Shown here piece after piece: positions 57,575 to 64,000 of a stretch of 64,000 bases of DNA. Both the position numbers and the translations under genes were made by a program. The DNA comes from Streptomyces sp. DH5 (GTDB lineage: Bacteria; Actinomycetota; Actinomycetes; Streptomycetales; Streptomycetaceae), in assembly GCF_020873915.1 (NCBI RefSeq), contig NZ_JAHWGP010000030.1:1-64000 (forward strand), given 5' to 3'. Each line of letters opens with the position of its first letter. The first letter of the stretch is position 1. A model generated the notes under the pieces. That model was not told the DNA's origin, made no database searches, and saw only the letters and a list, made by a program, of their open reading frames with translations.

Positions 57575-59146
57575 ATGAAGGCGGAGCAACTCCCGGACGC
57601 AATGCGGGAGTTCGCGGACTATCTGCGGGCTCTGCTGGCGCGCGTCGACCGGTACGGCGGCTGGTGTCCGGTCTTCCGGCAGCGGGATCCCGACGGCATG
57701 CGGGCCTGTGTCGAGGGGCGTGAAGCGCCGCCCTGGGACGTGGTGGAGTCCCTGCTCCACGACCTCGCCGCCGCACACGGTCCGGCAGTCGCCGAGGCCG
57801 AGCTGCCGACGGCCCGCTCCCTGCACACGGCCGCGCTGGCCGCCTGCGACGCCCGGCCCGGCGCGCGGGAGGCCCTGAACGGCCGGCTGGACGCCGTGCT
57901 GCGCGAGCAGCGGTACGCGGCGGAGCGCAGGACGCGACTCGCCCGCCAACTCGCCGCCGCCACCTTCGAGGAGGCCCGCGCCCTGCGCACCGACCTCGCC
58001 TGGGCCGACGACGACCACCGGCGCGCGGCGGCCCGCTGCGCGGAGATCACCGCCCGCCTCCGCTCCCTCGGCCAGCGCACCGCCCGGGCACATCCCTCAC
58101 CTCCACCGCCCGCACCGCACGAGAGCCACCTCCGTGGCCCCGCACCCGGCCGTACGTCCGCCGTCGAACCGGACCCGGCCGGCGCACGCGGGGAGCGTCC
58201 GGCCCCCGGCGGGCACGACGCACCGGTGTCCTCCGCCGGTGCCGGTTCGTTCCACGCGGCGGGGCGGGGCCAGGTGGCGCGGGGGCGGGACGTACGGGCT
58301 TCTCCTGCCGGACCGGGCCCCTTCGGCGCGAGCGCGAAGAGCCCGCTCCCGGGGGAGGCCGGGGCTCCGGCCTCCGGCGGACCCGGTGTCCCCGCCCCCG
58401 AGCGGCCCGCGGCCCAGGCGCGCGGGCGGCGGCGGGGAGGTGCGCGGTTCGCCGGTGCGGGCGACGAGGAGGCGGAAGCCGTCGTCGTGCCGCCCGCCGC
58501 CGTGCCGTCCGTCGCCGTGCCCGCCGCTCCCGCGTCGCGCGGGGCGCGGTTCGCCGGGGCCGCCGAAGGGCCGGGCGAGGGCACGGAGCCCCGGGGCGAG
58601 GGGCCCGGCGGCGCGGCCGACCGGCAGGAGGTCGGCCGAACCGTCGCCGAGCTCGCGCGGCTGCGGGGCGAGGGACGGAGCGGAGAGGCCCACGCGCTGC
58701 TGACCGAGGCCGCGGCCTCGTCCACCGTACGGTTCCCGCTGCTCGCCGACGCGATGCTGCGGGCCGGTCTCGGCGCCGACTGGACGACCCTGCTGTGGGA
58801 GGCCGCGGCCGCGCTGCCCGCCGACCGGCTCGTCGCCGCCGCCGACGCCCTCACCGGGGCGGGCCGCGCGGCGGACGGCGAGCAGCTCCTCAGGCACGGC
58901 GTCGTACGCCCGGCGGACGAGATCGGGCGGGCCGCGCTCACCCTGGACGCACAGGCGCGACACCGCGAGGCGCGGACGCTGCTCGACGCCTGCGTCCGTA
59001 TGCGCGCCCCGGCGGACGCGGCCCGCGCGGCCGCCGCCGATCCGCGCAGGCTGGTCCCGCTGCTCCTCGCCGTGTCCCGGGAGGTCTCCGAGACGCGGCA
59101 CCGGGATCTGCTCCACGCCCTGCGCGTCGCGGGCCTCACCGTCTGA
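57575..59146 (+). CDS. Pro/Ala-rich hypothetical protein
   Basis: 523 residues, no recognised domain. The N-terminal 180 residues are helical (MKAEQLPDAMREFADYLRAL, with coiled-coil-like AERRTRLARQLAAATFEEA and a WCPVF-type aromatic/Cys patch YGGWCPVFRQRDPDGM). A disordered Pro/Ala/Gly-rich linker follows (180-360). The C-terminal 150 residues contain helical-repeat-like segments (EVGRTVAELARLRGEGRSGE, LLADAMLRAGLGADWTTLLW) similar to tetratrico-like arrays. ATG 57575 with GGGAG upstream was preferred over an ATG at 57548. Conserved in Streptomyces upstream of the pyrimidine-catabolism cluster; a regulatory or scaffold role is a guess. Confidence 0.55.
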   Translation: MKAEQLPDAMREFADYLRALLARVDRYGGWCPVFRQRDPDGMRACVEGREAPPWDVVESLLHDLAAAHGPAVAEAELPTARSLHTAALAACDARPGAREALNGRLDAVLREQRYAAERRTRLARQLAAATFEEARALRTDLAWADDDHRRAAARCAEITARLRSLGQRTARAHPSPPPPAPHESHLRGPAPGRTSAVEPDPAGARGERPAPGGHDAPVSSAGAGSFHAAGRGQVARGRDVRASPAGPGPFGASAKSPLPGEAGAPASGGPGVPAPERPAAQARGRRRGGARFAGAGDEEAEAVVVPPAAVPSVAVPAAPASRGARFAGAAEGPGEGTEPRGEGPGGAADRQEVGRTVAELARLRGEGRSGEAHALLTEAAASSTVRFPLLADAMLRAGLGADWTTLLWEAAAALPADRLVAAADALTGAGRAADGEQLLRHGVVRPADEIGRAALTLDAQARHREARTLLDACVRMRAPADAARAAAADPRRLVPLLLAVSREVSETRHRDLLHALRVAGLTV

Positions 59147-59265
59147 CCGGGAGCCGGCGGCCCGGCCGACTCACCCACCGGGGTGTCAAACACGATCGAC
59201 TCCACGCCCTCGACGACGATGGTCTTGGCAAGGCCGTCCGAGGGGCTTACGTTCGTCCCTCTACG

Positions 59266-59281
59266 ACCCGTTTCTACGGGT
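59266..59281. promoter_or_regulatory. inverted repeat upstream of the amidohydrolase operon
   Basis: ACCCGT-TTCT-ACGGGT, 36 bp before the ATG at 59317. Either an operator (for example for the PucR protein) or a leader hairpin. Confidence 0.4.
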
Positions 59282-59316
59282 GTGGAGGCGCTGACGTCGC
59301 GTCGAAGGAGCAGCTC

Positions 59317-60159
59317 ATGACCCACGTCGTACGTGCCGCTCTGGTCCAGGCGACCTGGACCGGCGACACCGAGTCCATGCTCGCGAAACACGAGGAGCAC
59401 GCCCGCGAGGCGGCCCGGCGGGGCGCGAAGGTCATCGGATTCCAGGAAGTCTTCAACGCCCCCTACTTCTGCCAGGTCCAGGACCCCGGGCACTACCGCT
59501 GGGCCGAGCCCGTGCCCGACGGCCCGACCACGCGCCGGATGCGGGAACTGGCCCGCGAGACCGGCATGGTGGTCGTCGTGCCGGTGTTCGAGGTCGAACA
59601 GCCGGGCCACTACTACAACACCGCCGCCGTGATCGACGCCGACGGAACCGTCCTAGGCAAGTACCGCAAGCACCACATCCCCCAGGTGAAGGGCTTCTGG
59701 GAGAAGTTCTACTTCCGTCCCGGCAACCTGGGCTGGCCCGTCTTCGACACGGCCGTCGGCAAGGTCGGCGTCTACATCTGCTACGACCGCCACTTCCCCG
59801 AGGGGTGGCGGCAACTCGGCCTCAACGGCGCACAGCTGGTCTACAACCCGTCGGCCACGCACCGCGGTCTGTCGTCCCACCTCTGGCGGCTGGAGCAGCC
59901 GGCCGCGGCCGTCGCCAACGAGTACTTCGTCGCCGCCATCAACCGCGTGGGGGTGGAGGAGTACGGGGACAACGACTTCTACGGCACCTCGTACTTCGTC
60001 GACCCGCGCGGACAGTTCGTCGGCGACGTCGCCAGCGACAGCAAGGAGGAACTCGTGGTCCGCGACCTGGACTTCGGCCTCATCGACGACGTGCGGCAGC
60101 AGTGGGCCTTCTACCGCGACCGCCGCCCCGACGCCTACGAAGGGCTGGTGCGGCCGTGA
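59317..60159 (+). CDS. beta-ureidopropionase-type carbon-nitrogen hydrolase, copy 1
   Basis: 280 residues, one nitrilase-superfamily domain. Catalytic triad: Glu in VIGFQEVFNAPYFCQVQD, Lys in LGKYRKHHIPQVKGFWEKFY, Cys in VGVYICYDRHFPEGWR. The F-W-E-K-F-Y-F-R-P-G-N stretch is typical of the N-carbamoyl-beta-alanine amidohydrolase group, which yields beta-alanine, CO2 and NH3 from N-carbamoyl-beta-alanine (last step of reductive pyrimidine breakdown). ATG 59317, GAAGGAG upstream. Its stop overlaps the GTG of the aminotransferase by 4 nt (GTGA), so they are translationally coupled. A close paralogue lies at 63187. Confidence 0.9.
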   Translation: MTHVVRAALVQATWTGDTESMLAKHEEHAREAARRGAKVIGFQEVFNAPYFCQVQDPGHYRWAEPVPDGPTTRRMRELARETGMVVVVPVFEVEQPGHYYNTAAVIDADGTVLGKYRKHHIPQVKGFWEKFYFRPGNLGWPVFDTAVGKVGVYICYDRHFPEGWRQLGLNGAQLVYNPSATHRGLSSHLWRLEQPAAAVANEYFVAAINRVGVEEYGDNDFYGTSYFVDPRGQFVGDVASDSKEELVVRDLDFGLIDDVRQQWAFYRDRRPDAYEGLVRP

Positions 60160-61442
60160 CCGACGACCTGCTGGGCCGCCACCGCTCCGTGCTTCCCGAC
60201 TGGCTCGCCCTCTACTACGAGCAGCCCATCGAGATCACCCACGGCGAGGGACGCCACGTCTGGGACGCCGACGGCAACCGCTACCTCGACTTCTTCGGCG
60301 GCATCCTCACCACCACGACCGCCCACGCCCTGCCCGAGGTCACCAAGGCGGTGAGCGACCAGGCCGGGCGGATCGTCCACTCCTCCACCCTCTACCTCAA
60401 CCGGCCGATGGTCGAACTCGCCGAACGCATCGCCAAGCTGAGCGGCATCCCGGACGCCCGGGTGTTCTTCACCACCTCCGGCACCGAGGCCAACGACACC
60501 GCCCTGCTGCTCGCCACCACCTACCGGCGCAGCAACACGGTCCTGGCGATGCGCAACAGCTACCACGGCCGCTCCTTCAGCTCGGTCGGCATCACCGGCA
60601 ACCGCGGCTGGTCCCCGACCTCGCTCTCCCCCCTGCAGACGCTCTACGTGCACGGCGGGGTGCGCACCCGGGGCCCCTTCGCCGCCCTGGACGACTACGA
60701 CTACGTCGCGGCCTGCGTCGACGACCTCAAGGACCTCCTCGGCCACACCCGCCCGCCCGCCGCACTGATCGCCGAACCCATCCAGGGCGTCGGCGGCTTC
60801 ACCTCGCCGCCCGACGGGCTGTACGCCGCCTTCCGCGAGGTGCTGCACGAGCGGGGCATCCTGTGGATCGCCGACGAGGTGCAGACCGGCTGGGGCCGCA
60901 CCGGCGAGCACTTCTGGGGCTGGCAGGCCCACGGCCGCAGCGGCCCGCCCGACATGCTGACCTTCGCCAAGGGCATCGGCAACGGCATGTCCATCGGCGG
61001 GGTCGTCGCCCGCGCCGAGATCATGAACTGCCTGGACGCCAACAGCATCTCCACCTTCGGCGGCACGCAGATCACCATGGCCGCGGGCCTCGCCAACCTC
61101 ACCTACCTGCTCGAACACGACCTGCAGGGCAACGCCCGCCGGGTCGGCGGGTTGCTCATCGAGCGGCTGCGGGCGGCCGCGGCCCAGGTCCCGGCCGTCC
61201 GGGAAGTACGCGGACGCGGGCTGATGATCGGCATCGAGCTGACGAGACCCGGCACCGACCGGGCCGACCCCGAGGCGGCGTCCGCCGTCCTGGAGGCGGC
61301 CCGCGAGGGCGGCCTGCTCATCGGCAGGGGCGGCGGACACGACACCAGCGCCCTGCGCGTCGCCCCACCGCTGTCCCTCAACGTCGCGGAGGCCGAGGAG
61401 GGCGCCGACATCCTCGAACGCGCCCTGCGGACCATCCGGTAG
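60156..61442 (+). CDS. class III pyridoxal-phosphate aminotransferase
   Basis: 428 residues. Landmarks: LDFFGGILTTTTAHALPEVT, SGTEANDTALLLATTYRR, NSYHGRSFSSVGITGN, IAEPIQGVGGFTSPP, WIADEVQTGWGRTGEHFWG (Asp binding the pyridine N) and the PLP lysine in LTFAKGIGNGMSIGG. Substrate group is beta-alanine/4-aminobutyrate:pyruvate or glyoxylate transaminases; with a ureidopropionase in front, beta-alanine to malonate semialdehyde is likely. The start GTG 60156 overlaps the hydrolase stop (GTGA), so both are translated together. Cytoplasmic, homodimeric by family. Confidence 0.9.
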   Translation: MTDDLLGRHRSVLPDWLALYYEQPIEITHGEGRHVWDADGNRYLDFFGGILTTTTAHALPEVTKAVSDQAGRIVHSSTLYLNRPMVELAERIAKLSGIPDARVFFTTSGTEANDTALLLATTYRRSNTVLAMRNSYHGRSFSSVGITGNRGWSPTSLSPLQTLYVHGGVRTRGPFAALDDYDYVAACVDDLKDLLGHTRPPAALIAEPIQGVGGFTSPPDGLYAAFREVLHERGILWIADEVQTGWGRTGEHFWGWQAHGRSGPPDMLTFAKGIGNGMSIGGVVARAEIMNCLDANSISTFGGTQITMAAGLANLTYLLEHDLQGNARRVGGLLIERLRAAAAQVPAVREVRGRGLMIGIELTRPGTDRADPEAASAVLEAAREGGLLIGRGGGHDTSALRVAPPLSLNVAEAEEGADILERALRTIR

Positions 61443-61471
61443 GCGCGGTACCCGAGCAGAAGGACGCTGCC

Positions 61472-63031
61472 ATGACCACCTGGGAGCCACCGGCACCGGC
61501 CCTCTCGGTCCGGCAGGTCCTCGCCCTGGAGCGGGTGCTCGCCGGTGAGCCCGAGGTGGTGGCCGGCGCGGGCCGGCTGGACCGGCCGGTGCGCTGGGTG
61601 CACGTCGCCGAGGCCGCCGACGTCGGAGTGATGCTCAGCGGAGGCGAGATGGTGCTCACCACCGGCGTCCTGCTCGCCGGTGACGAGGGCAAGCAGGCCG
61701 AGTACGTCCGCTCCCTGCACCACGCGGAGGCGTCCGCAGTGGTCCTCGGGCTCGGCCGCGCGTTCCCGGCCCCGCCGGAGGCCATGCGGCGCGCGGCGGA
61801 ACGGTGCGGGCTGCCCCTGGTCGTCCTCCACCGCCCTTCCCCCTTCGCCCAGTTGACCGAGGAGGTGCAGTCCCGCCTGGTGTGGCGGAAGTTCGCCGCC
61901 GTCAGCCTCTCCGAGGCGGTGCGCTCCGGACTCACCGCGCTGATCACCACCGGCGCCCCGCTGCAGCGCCTGCTCGACGAGGTCGCCCGGCACAGCGGCT
62001 GCCCCGTCGTCGTCGCCAACCTCGCCCACCGCGTCCTCGGCACGGCGGGGGAGCGGCCGGCCGTGGACGACGTCCTGCGCGACTGGGAACGCGTCGCCCG
62101 GCAGGCCGGCGCCGGCGAGGGCGACGGCTGGATCAGCGCCGAGCTGGGCGGGCGGGGCGAGCGGTGGGGCAGGATCGTGCTGTGCGGCTACCGGGGCGAC
62201 ACCGCCACCGGCCGGCTGCTCGCCGACCGTGCCGCCGAGGCCCTGGTGCTGCACCGCATGCTCGGCGGTGCCGCCCGTTCCTGGGAGGAACAGTCCGCGC
62301 GGAGCCTGCTGACCGACCTGGCCGGCGGTGTCGTACCGGCCGGACACCTGCTGCCCCGGGCGCGTGCCGCCGGGCTGCCGGTGAACCGGCGCACCTTCGT
62401 GCCGCTCGTCGTGCGGGGCCGGGACGCGGCCCGGCTGGACCGCGTGCTGCGCCTGCTCGGACTGCCCGGGATCGCCGCGGAACTGGCCGGCACGGCGACC
62501 GTCGTGCTGCTCAGCCTCGCCCGCGACCAGGACGCCGACGCCCTCACCGGTCATTTCGCGGCGCGGCTGCGCGCCGAACCGGGGGCCGCGCCCGTCGTGG
62601 TGGCGGCGGCCGGCGCCCGCACCTCCTTCGACGACGTGCCCGCCGGGCTGAGGGAGGCCCGGCACGTCGCGGACGCCGTGGCGGACTCCGCCGCCGCGCT
62701 CGACCTGCCGCCCGTGGTGCGCCTGCGCGACGTCCACCTGCGCGGACTGATACGGCTGTTGCGGGACGAGCCCCAGGTGCAGTCCTTCGCCGAGCGGGAG
62801 CTGGACGGCCTGCTGCGCCATCCGGACGAGGACCTGCTGTCCGTGCTGCGCACCTACCTCGCCACCGGCCGCAACAAGTCCCGCACCGCCCAGCTCCACC
62901 ACGTCTCCCGGCCCGCCCTCTACCGCCGCCTCGAAGCGATACAGGCCCGTCTCGGCGTGGACCTCGACGACTTCGAGCAGGCCGCCTCGGTCCACATCGC
63001 GCTCCTCGCACACGACGCGCAACAACGCTGA
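61472..63031 (+). CDS. PucR-family transcriptional regulator
   Basis: 519 residues. The N-terminal PucR domain (residues 10-140) includes LSVRQVLALERVLAGEPEVV, RLDRPVRWVHVAEAADVGVM and LSGGEMVLTTGVLLAGDEGK. A middle GGDEF-like/unknown segment follows. The C-terminal helix-turn-helix (460-510) reads TGRNKSRTAQLHHVSRPALY and RRLEAIQARLGVDLDDFE. PucR proteins activate purine or pyrimidine catabolic operons. ATG 61472, close behind the aminotransferase (29 bp), so it is probably part of the operon and may regulate it and the second amidohydrolase, upstream of which GTGACACGGTG direct repeats occur. Confidence 0.9.
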   Translation: MTTWEPPAPALSVRQVLALERVLAGEPEVVAGAGRLDRPVRWVHVAEAADVGVMLSGGEMVLTTGVLLAGDEGKQAEYVRSLHHAEASAVVLGLGRAFPAPPEAMRRAAERCGLPLVVLHRPSPFAQLTEEVQSRLVWRKFAAVSLSEAVRSGLTALITTGAPLQRLLDEVARHSGCPVVVANLAHRVLGTAGERPAVDDVLRDWERVARQAGAGEGDGWISAELGGRGERWGRIVLCGYRGDTATGRLLADRAAEALVLHRMLGGAARSWEEQSARSLLTDLAGGVVPAGHLLPRARAAGLPVNRRTFVPLVVRGRDAARLDRVLRLLGLPGIAAELAGTATVVLLSLARDQDADALTGHFAARLRAEPGAAPVVVAAAGARTSFDDVPAGLREARHVADAVADSAAALDLPPVVRLRDVHLRGLIRLLRDEPQVQSFAERELDGLLRHPDEDLLSVLRTYLATGRNKSRTAQLHHVSRPALYRRLEAIQARLGVDLDDFEQAASVHIALLAHDAQQR

Positions 63032-63081
63032 AACAAGCGACCACCTGCGACAACGGCGGTGAGACATGCGCCCATCGACGG

Positions 63082-63127
63082 GTGACACGGTGACACGCCG
63101 CACCCCCGCGGACGTGACACGGTGCAC
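63082..63127. promoter_or_regulatory. pair of GTGACACGGTG direct repeats, possible PucR sites
   Basis: GTGACACGGTGACAC at 63082-63096 and GTGACACGGTGCAC at 63114-63127, spaced 32 bp (three helical turns), 60-100 bp before ATG 63187. Confidence 0.5.
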
Positions 63128-63186
63128 CTCACGGCAGACCCGCCCCCTCCCTAGGCTCACCGCACACCGAGCGACCGGAGGTCCCG

Positions 63187-64000
63187 ATGAGCCGAGTGAT
63201 CCGTGCCGCCGTCTTCCAGACCGCCTGGACCGGCGACAAGGAGTCGATGATCCAGGTCCACGAGCAGGCCGCCCGCGACGCCGCCGCCCAGGGCGCCCAA
63301 GTGCTCTGCTTCCAGGAACTGTTCTACGGACCGTACTTCTGCCAGGTGCAGGACCCCGCCTTCTACGCGTACGCCGAACGCGTCCCCGACGGGTCGATCG
63401 TCCAGCGCTTCCAGGCCCTCGCCCGGGAACTGGGCATCGTCCTGGTACTGCCGGTGTACGAGGAGGAGCAGCCCGGCGTCCTCTACAACACGGCCGCGGT
63501 GATCGACGCCGACGGCTCCTACCTCGGCAAGTACCGCAAGACCCACATCCCGCAGGTGAAGGGGTTCTGGGAGAAGTTCTACTTCCGTCCCGGCAACAGC
63601 GGCTGGCCCGTCTTCGACACCGCGGCCGGCCGGATCGGCGTCTACATCTGCTACGACCGGCACTTCCCCGAGGGCTGGCGCGCGCTCGGCCTCGCGGGAG
63701 CCGAGATCGTCTTCAACCCCTCGGCCACCTCGCGCGGCCTGTCCGGCTACCTCTGGCAGCTGGAACAGCCCGCGGCGGCCGTCGCCAACGAGTACTTCGT
63801 CGGCGCCGTCAACCGGGTGGGCGTCGAGGAGTACGGCGACAACGACTTCTACGGCACGAGCTACTTCGTCGACCCCGAGGCCCGGTTCGCCGGCGAACCG
63901 GCGAGCGACAAGGAGACCGAACTCGTCGTCCGCGACCTGGACCTGGCGAAGCTCCGGGAAGTACGCGACCGCTGGCAGTTCTACCGCGACCGCGCGCCCG
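63187..64000 (+). CDS. beta-ureidopropionase-type carbon-nitrogen hydrolase, copy 2 (runs off window)
   Basis: At least 271 residues, open to the window edge. Same superfamily and catalytic set as copy 1: Glu in VLCFQELFYGPYFCQVQD, Lys in YRKTHIPQVKGFWEKFYFRP, Cys in IGVYICYDRHFPEGWRALG. It differs from copy 1 in the N-terminal half and in the tail (LAKLREVRDRWQFYRD). ATG 63187 with ACCGGAGGT upstream. Two GTGACACGGTG repeats precede it. Two paralogous ureidases in one locus may act on carbamoyl-beta-alanine and carbamoyl-beta-aminoisobutyrate, respectively; this is inference. The end of the gene lies outside. Confidence 0.88.
   Translation, partial: MSRVIRAAVFQTAWTGDKESMIQVHEQAARDAAAQGAQVLCFQELFYGPYFCQVQDPAFYAYAERVPDGSIVQRFQALARELGIVLVLPVYEEEQPGVLYNTAAVIDADGSYLGKYRKTHIPQVKGFWEKFYFRPGNSGWPVFDTAAGRIGVYICYDRHFPEGWRALGLAGAEIVFNPSATSRGLSGYLWQLEQPAAAVANEYFVGAVNRVGVEEYGDNDFYGTSYFVDPEARFAGEPASDKETELVVRDLDLAKLREVRDRWQFYRDRAP

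Noticed and set aside
57619-59610. 663-codon frame antisense to the 57575 gene
   Set aside because: Low-complexity Ser/Arg/Ala sequence and no ribosome site.
1-64000. CRISPR arrays, tRNA or rRNA genes, PKS/NRPS modules
   Set aside because: No regularly spaced repeats, no cloverleaf with anticodon arm, and no KS/A/PCP motifs were seen on either strand.

Overview
The window looks like a Streptomyces chromosome, or a very close actinobacterial relative. Coding GC is very high with strong third-position bias, GTG and TTG starts are frequent, many proteins belong to Streptomyces-typical families (SWIM/DUF6493, DUF6278, DUF2071, DUF1963, MmyB-like regulators, PcaDC fusion), and insertion-sequence (IS) debris is abundant. 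All calls were made by reading the sequence by eye; no database search was run. I saw no rRNA, tRNA, CRISPR array, prophage or large biosynthetic cluster.

Layout. 1-3260: a transposase end, a haem-type ferric-reductase-like membrane protein, a plus-strand cobalamin riboswitch driving a [2Fe-2S] ferredoxin-like protein and a FhuF-like protein, and, on the opposite strand, a second well-formed cobalamin riboswitch in front of a decayed metE stub. 3260-5300: gene remnants, a putative 41-residue membrane peptide and an IS110 remnant. 5300-9740: a secreted GH6 cellulase with a CebR-type operator, a divergent LacI-family regulator, and a secreted GH27 alpha-galactosidase with a ricin-type lectin domain. 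9960-13490: a second IS110 remnant followed by a repeat shared with 5010-5235, then a damaged toxin/immunity-like island cut by an IS256 element. 13490-18560: a 5'-truncated regulator, a small membrane protein, a GNAT enzyme, a cupin and a long non-coding stretch. 18560-24870: a two-component system whose kinase carries an extra C-terminal membrane/degenerate-kinase module, a lipoprotein peptidase and an MFS pump. 24980-32440: amidohydrolase, Atu4866-domain proteins, two adjacent MmyB-like regulators, and a GntR-VOC-SDR cluster. 32820-44270: DUF6493 protein coupled to a frameshifted SWIM protein, DUF2071, HxlR/RidA pair, a small secreted crystallin-like protein, a Ser/Thr kinase fused to a LamG-like domain, and two DUF1963 paralogues. 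44510-46900: nested IS wreckage and an apparently complete IS110. 46920-57430: pcaDC, MBL-fold protein, exonuclease III, DUF6278, a membrane-anchored unknown, gamma-glutamyltransferase, a ClpC-like chaperone ATPase, methionine aminopeptidase and its divergent XRE regulator. 57575-64000: an unknown Pro/Ala-rich protein, then a reductive pyrimidine degradation cluster (two beta-ureidopropionase-type amidohydrolases, a class III aminotransferase, a PucR regulator) running off the window edge.

How the parts work together. The cellulase and galactosidase region is a plant-polysaccharide utilisation block with LacI-type operators. The 59-64 kb cluster fits N-carbamoyl-beta-alanine hydrolysis followed by beta-alanine transamination under PucR control. 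The left end looks like a B12-responsive iron-sulfur or iron locus beside a lost B12-independent methionine synthase. IS elements have broken genes at several places (about 4.7, 10, 12-13.5, 16.5 and 44.5-46.9 kb), so neighbouring truncated genes should be read as casualties of transposition and recombination.
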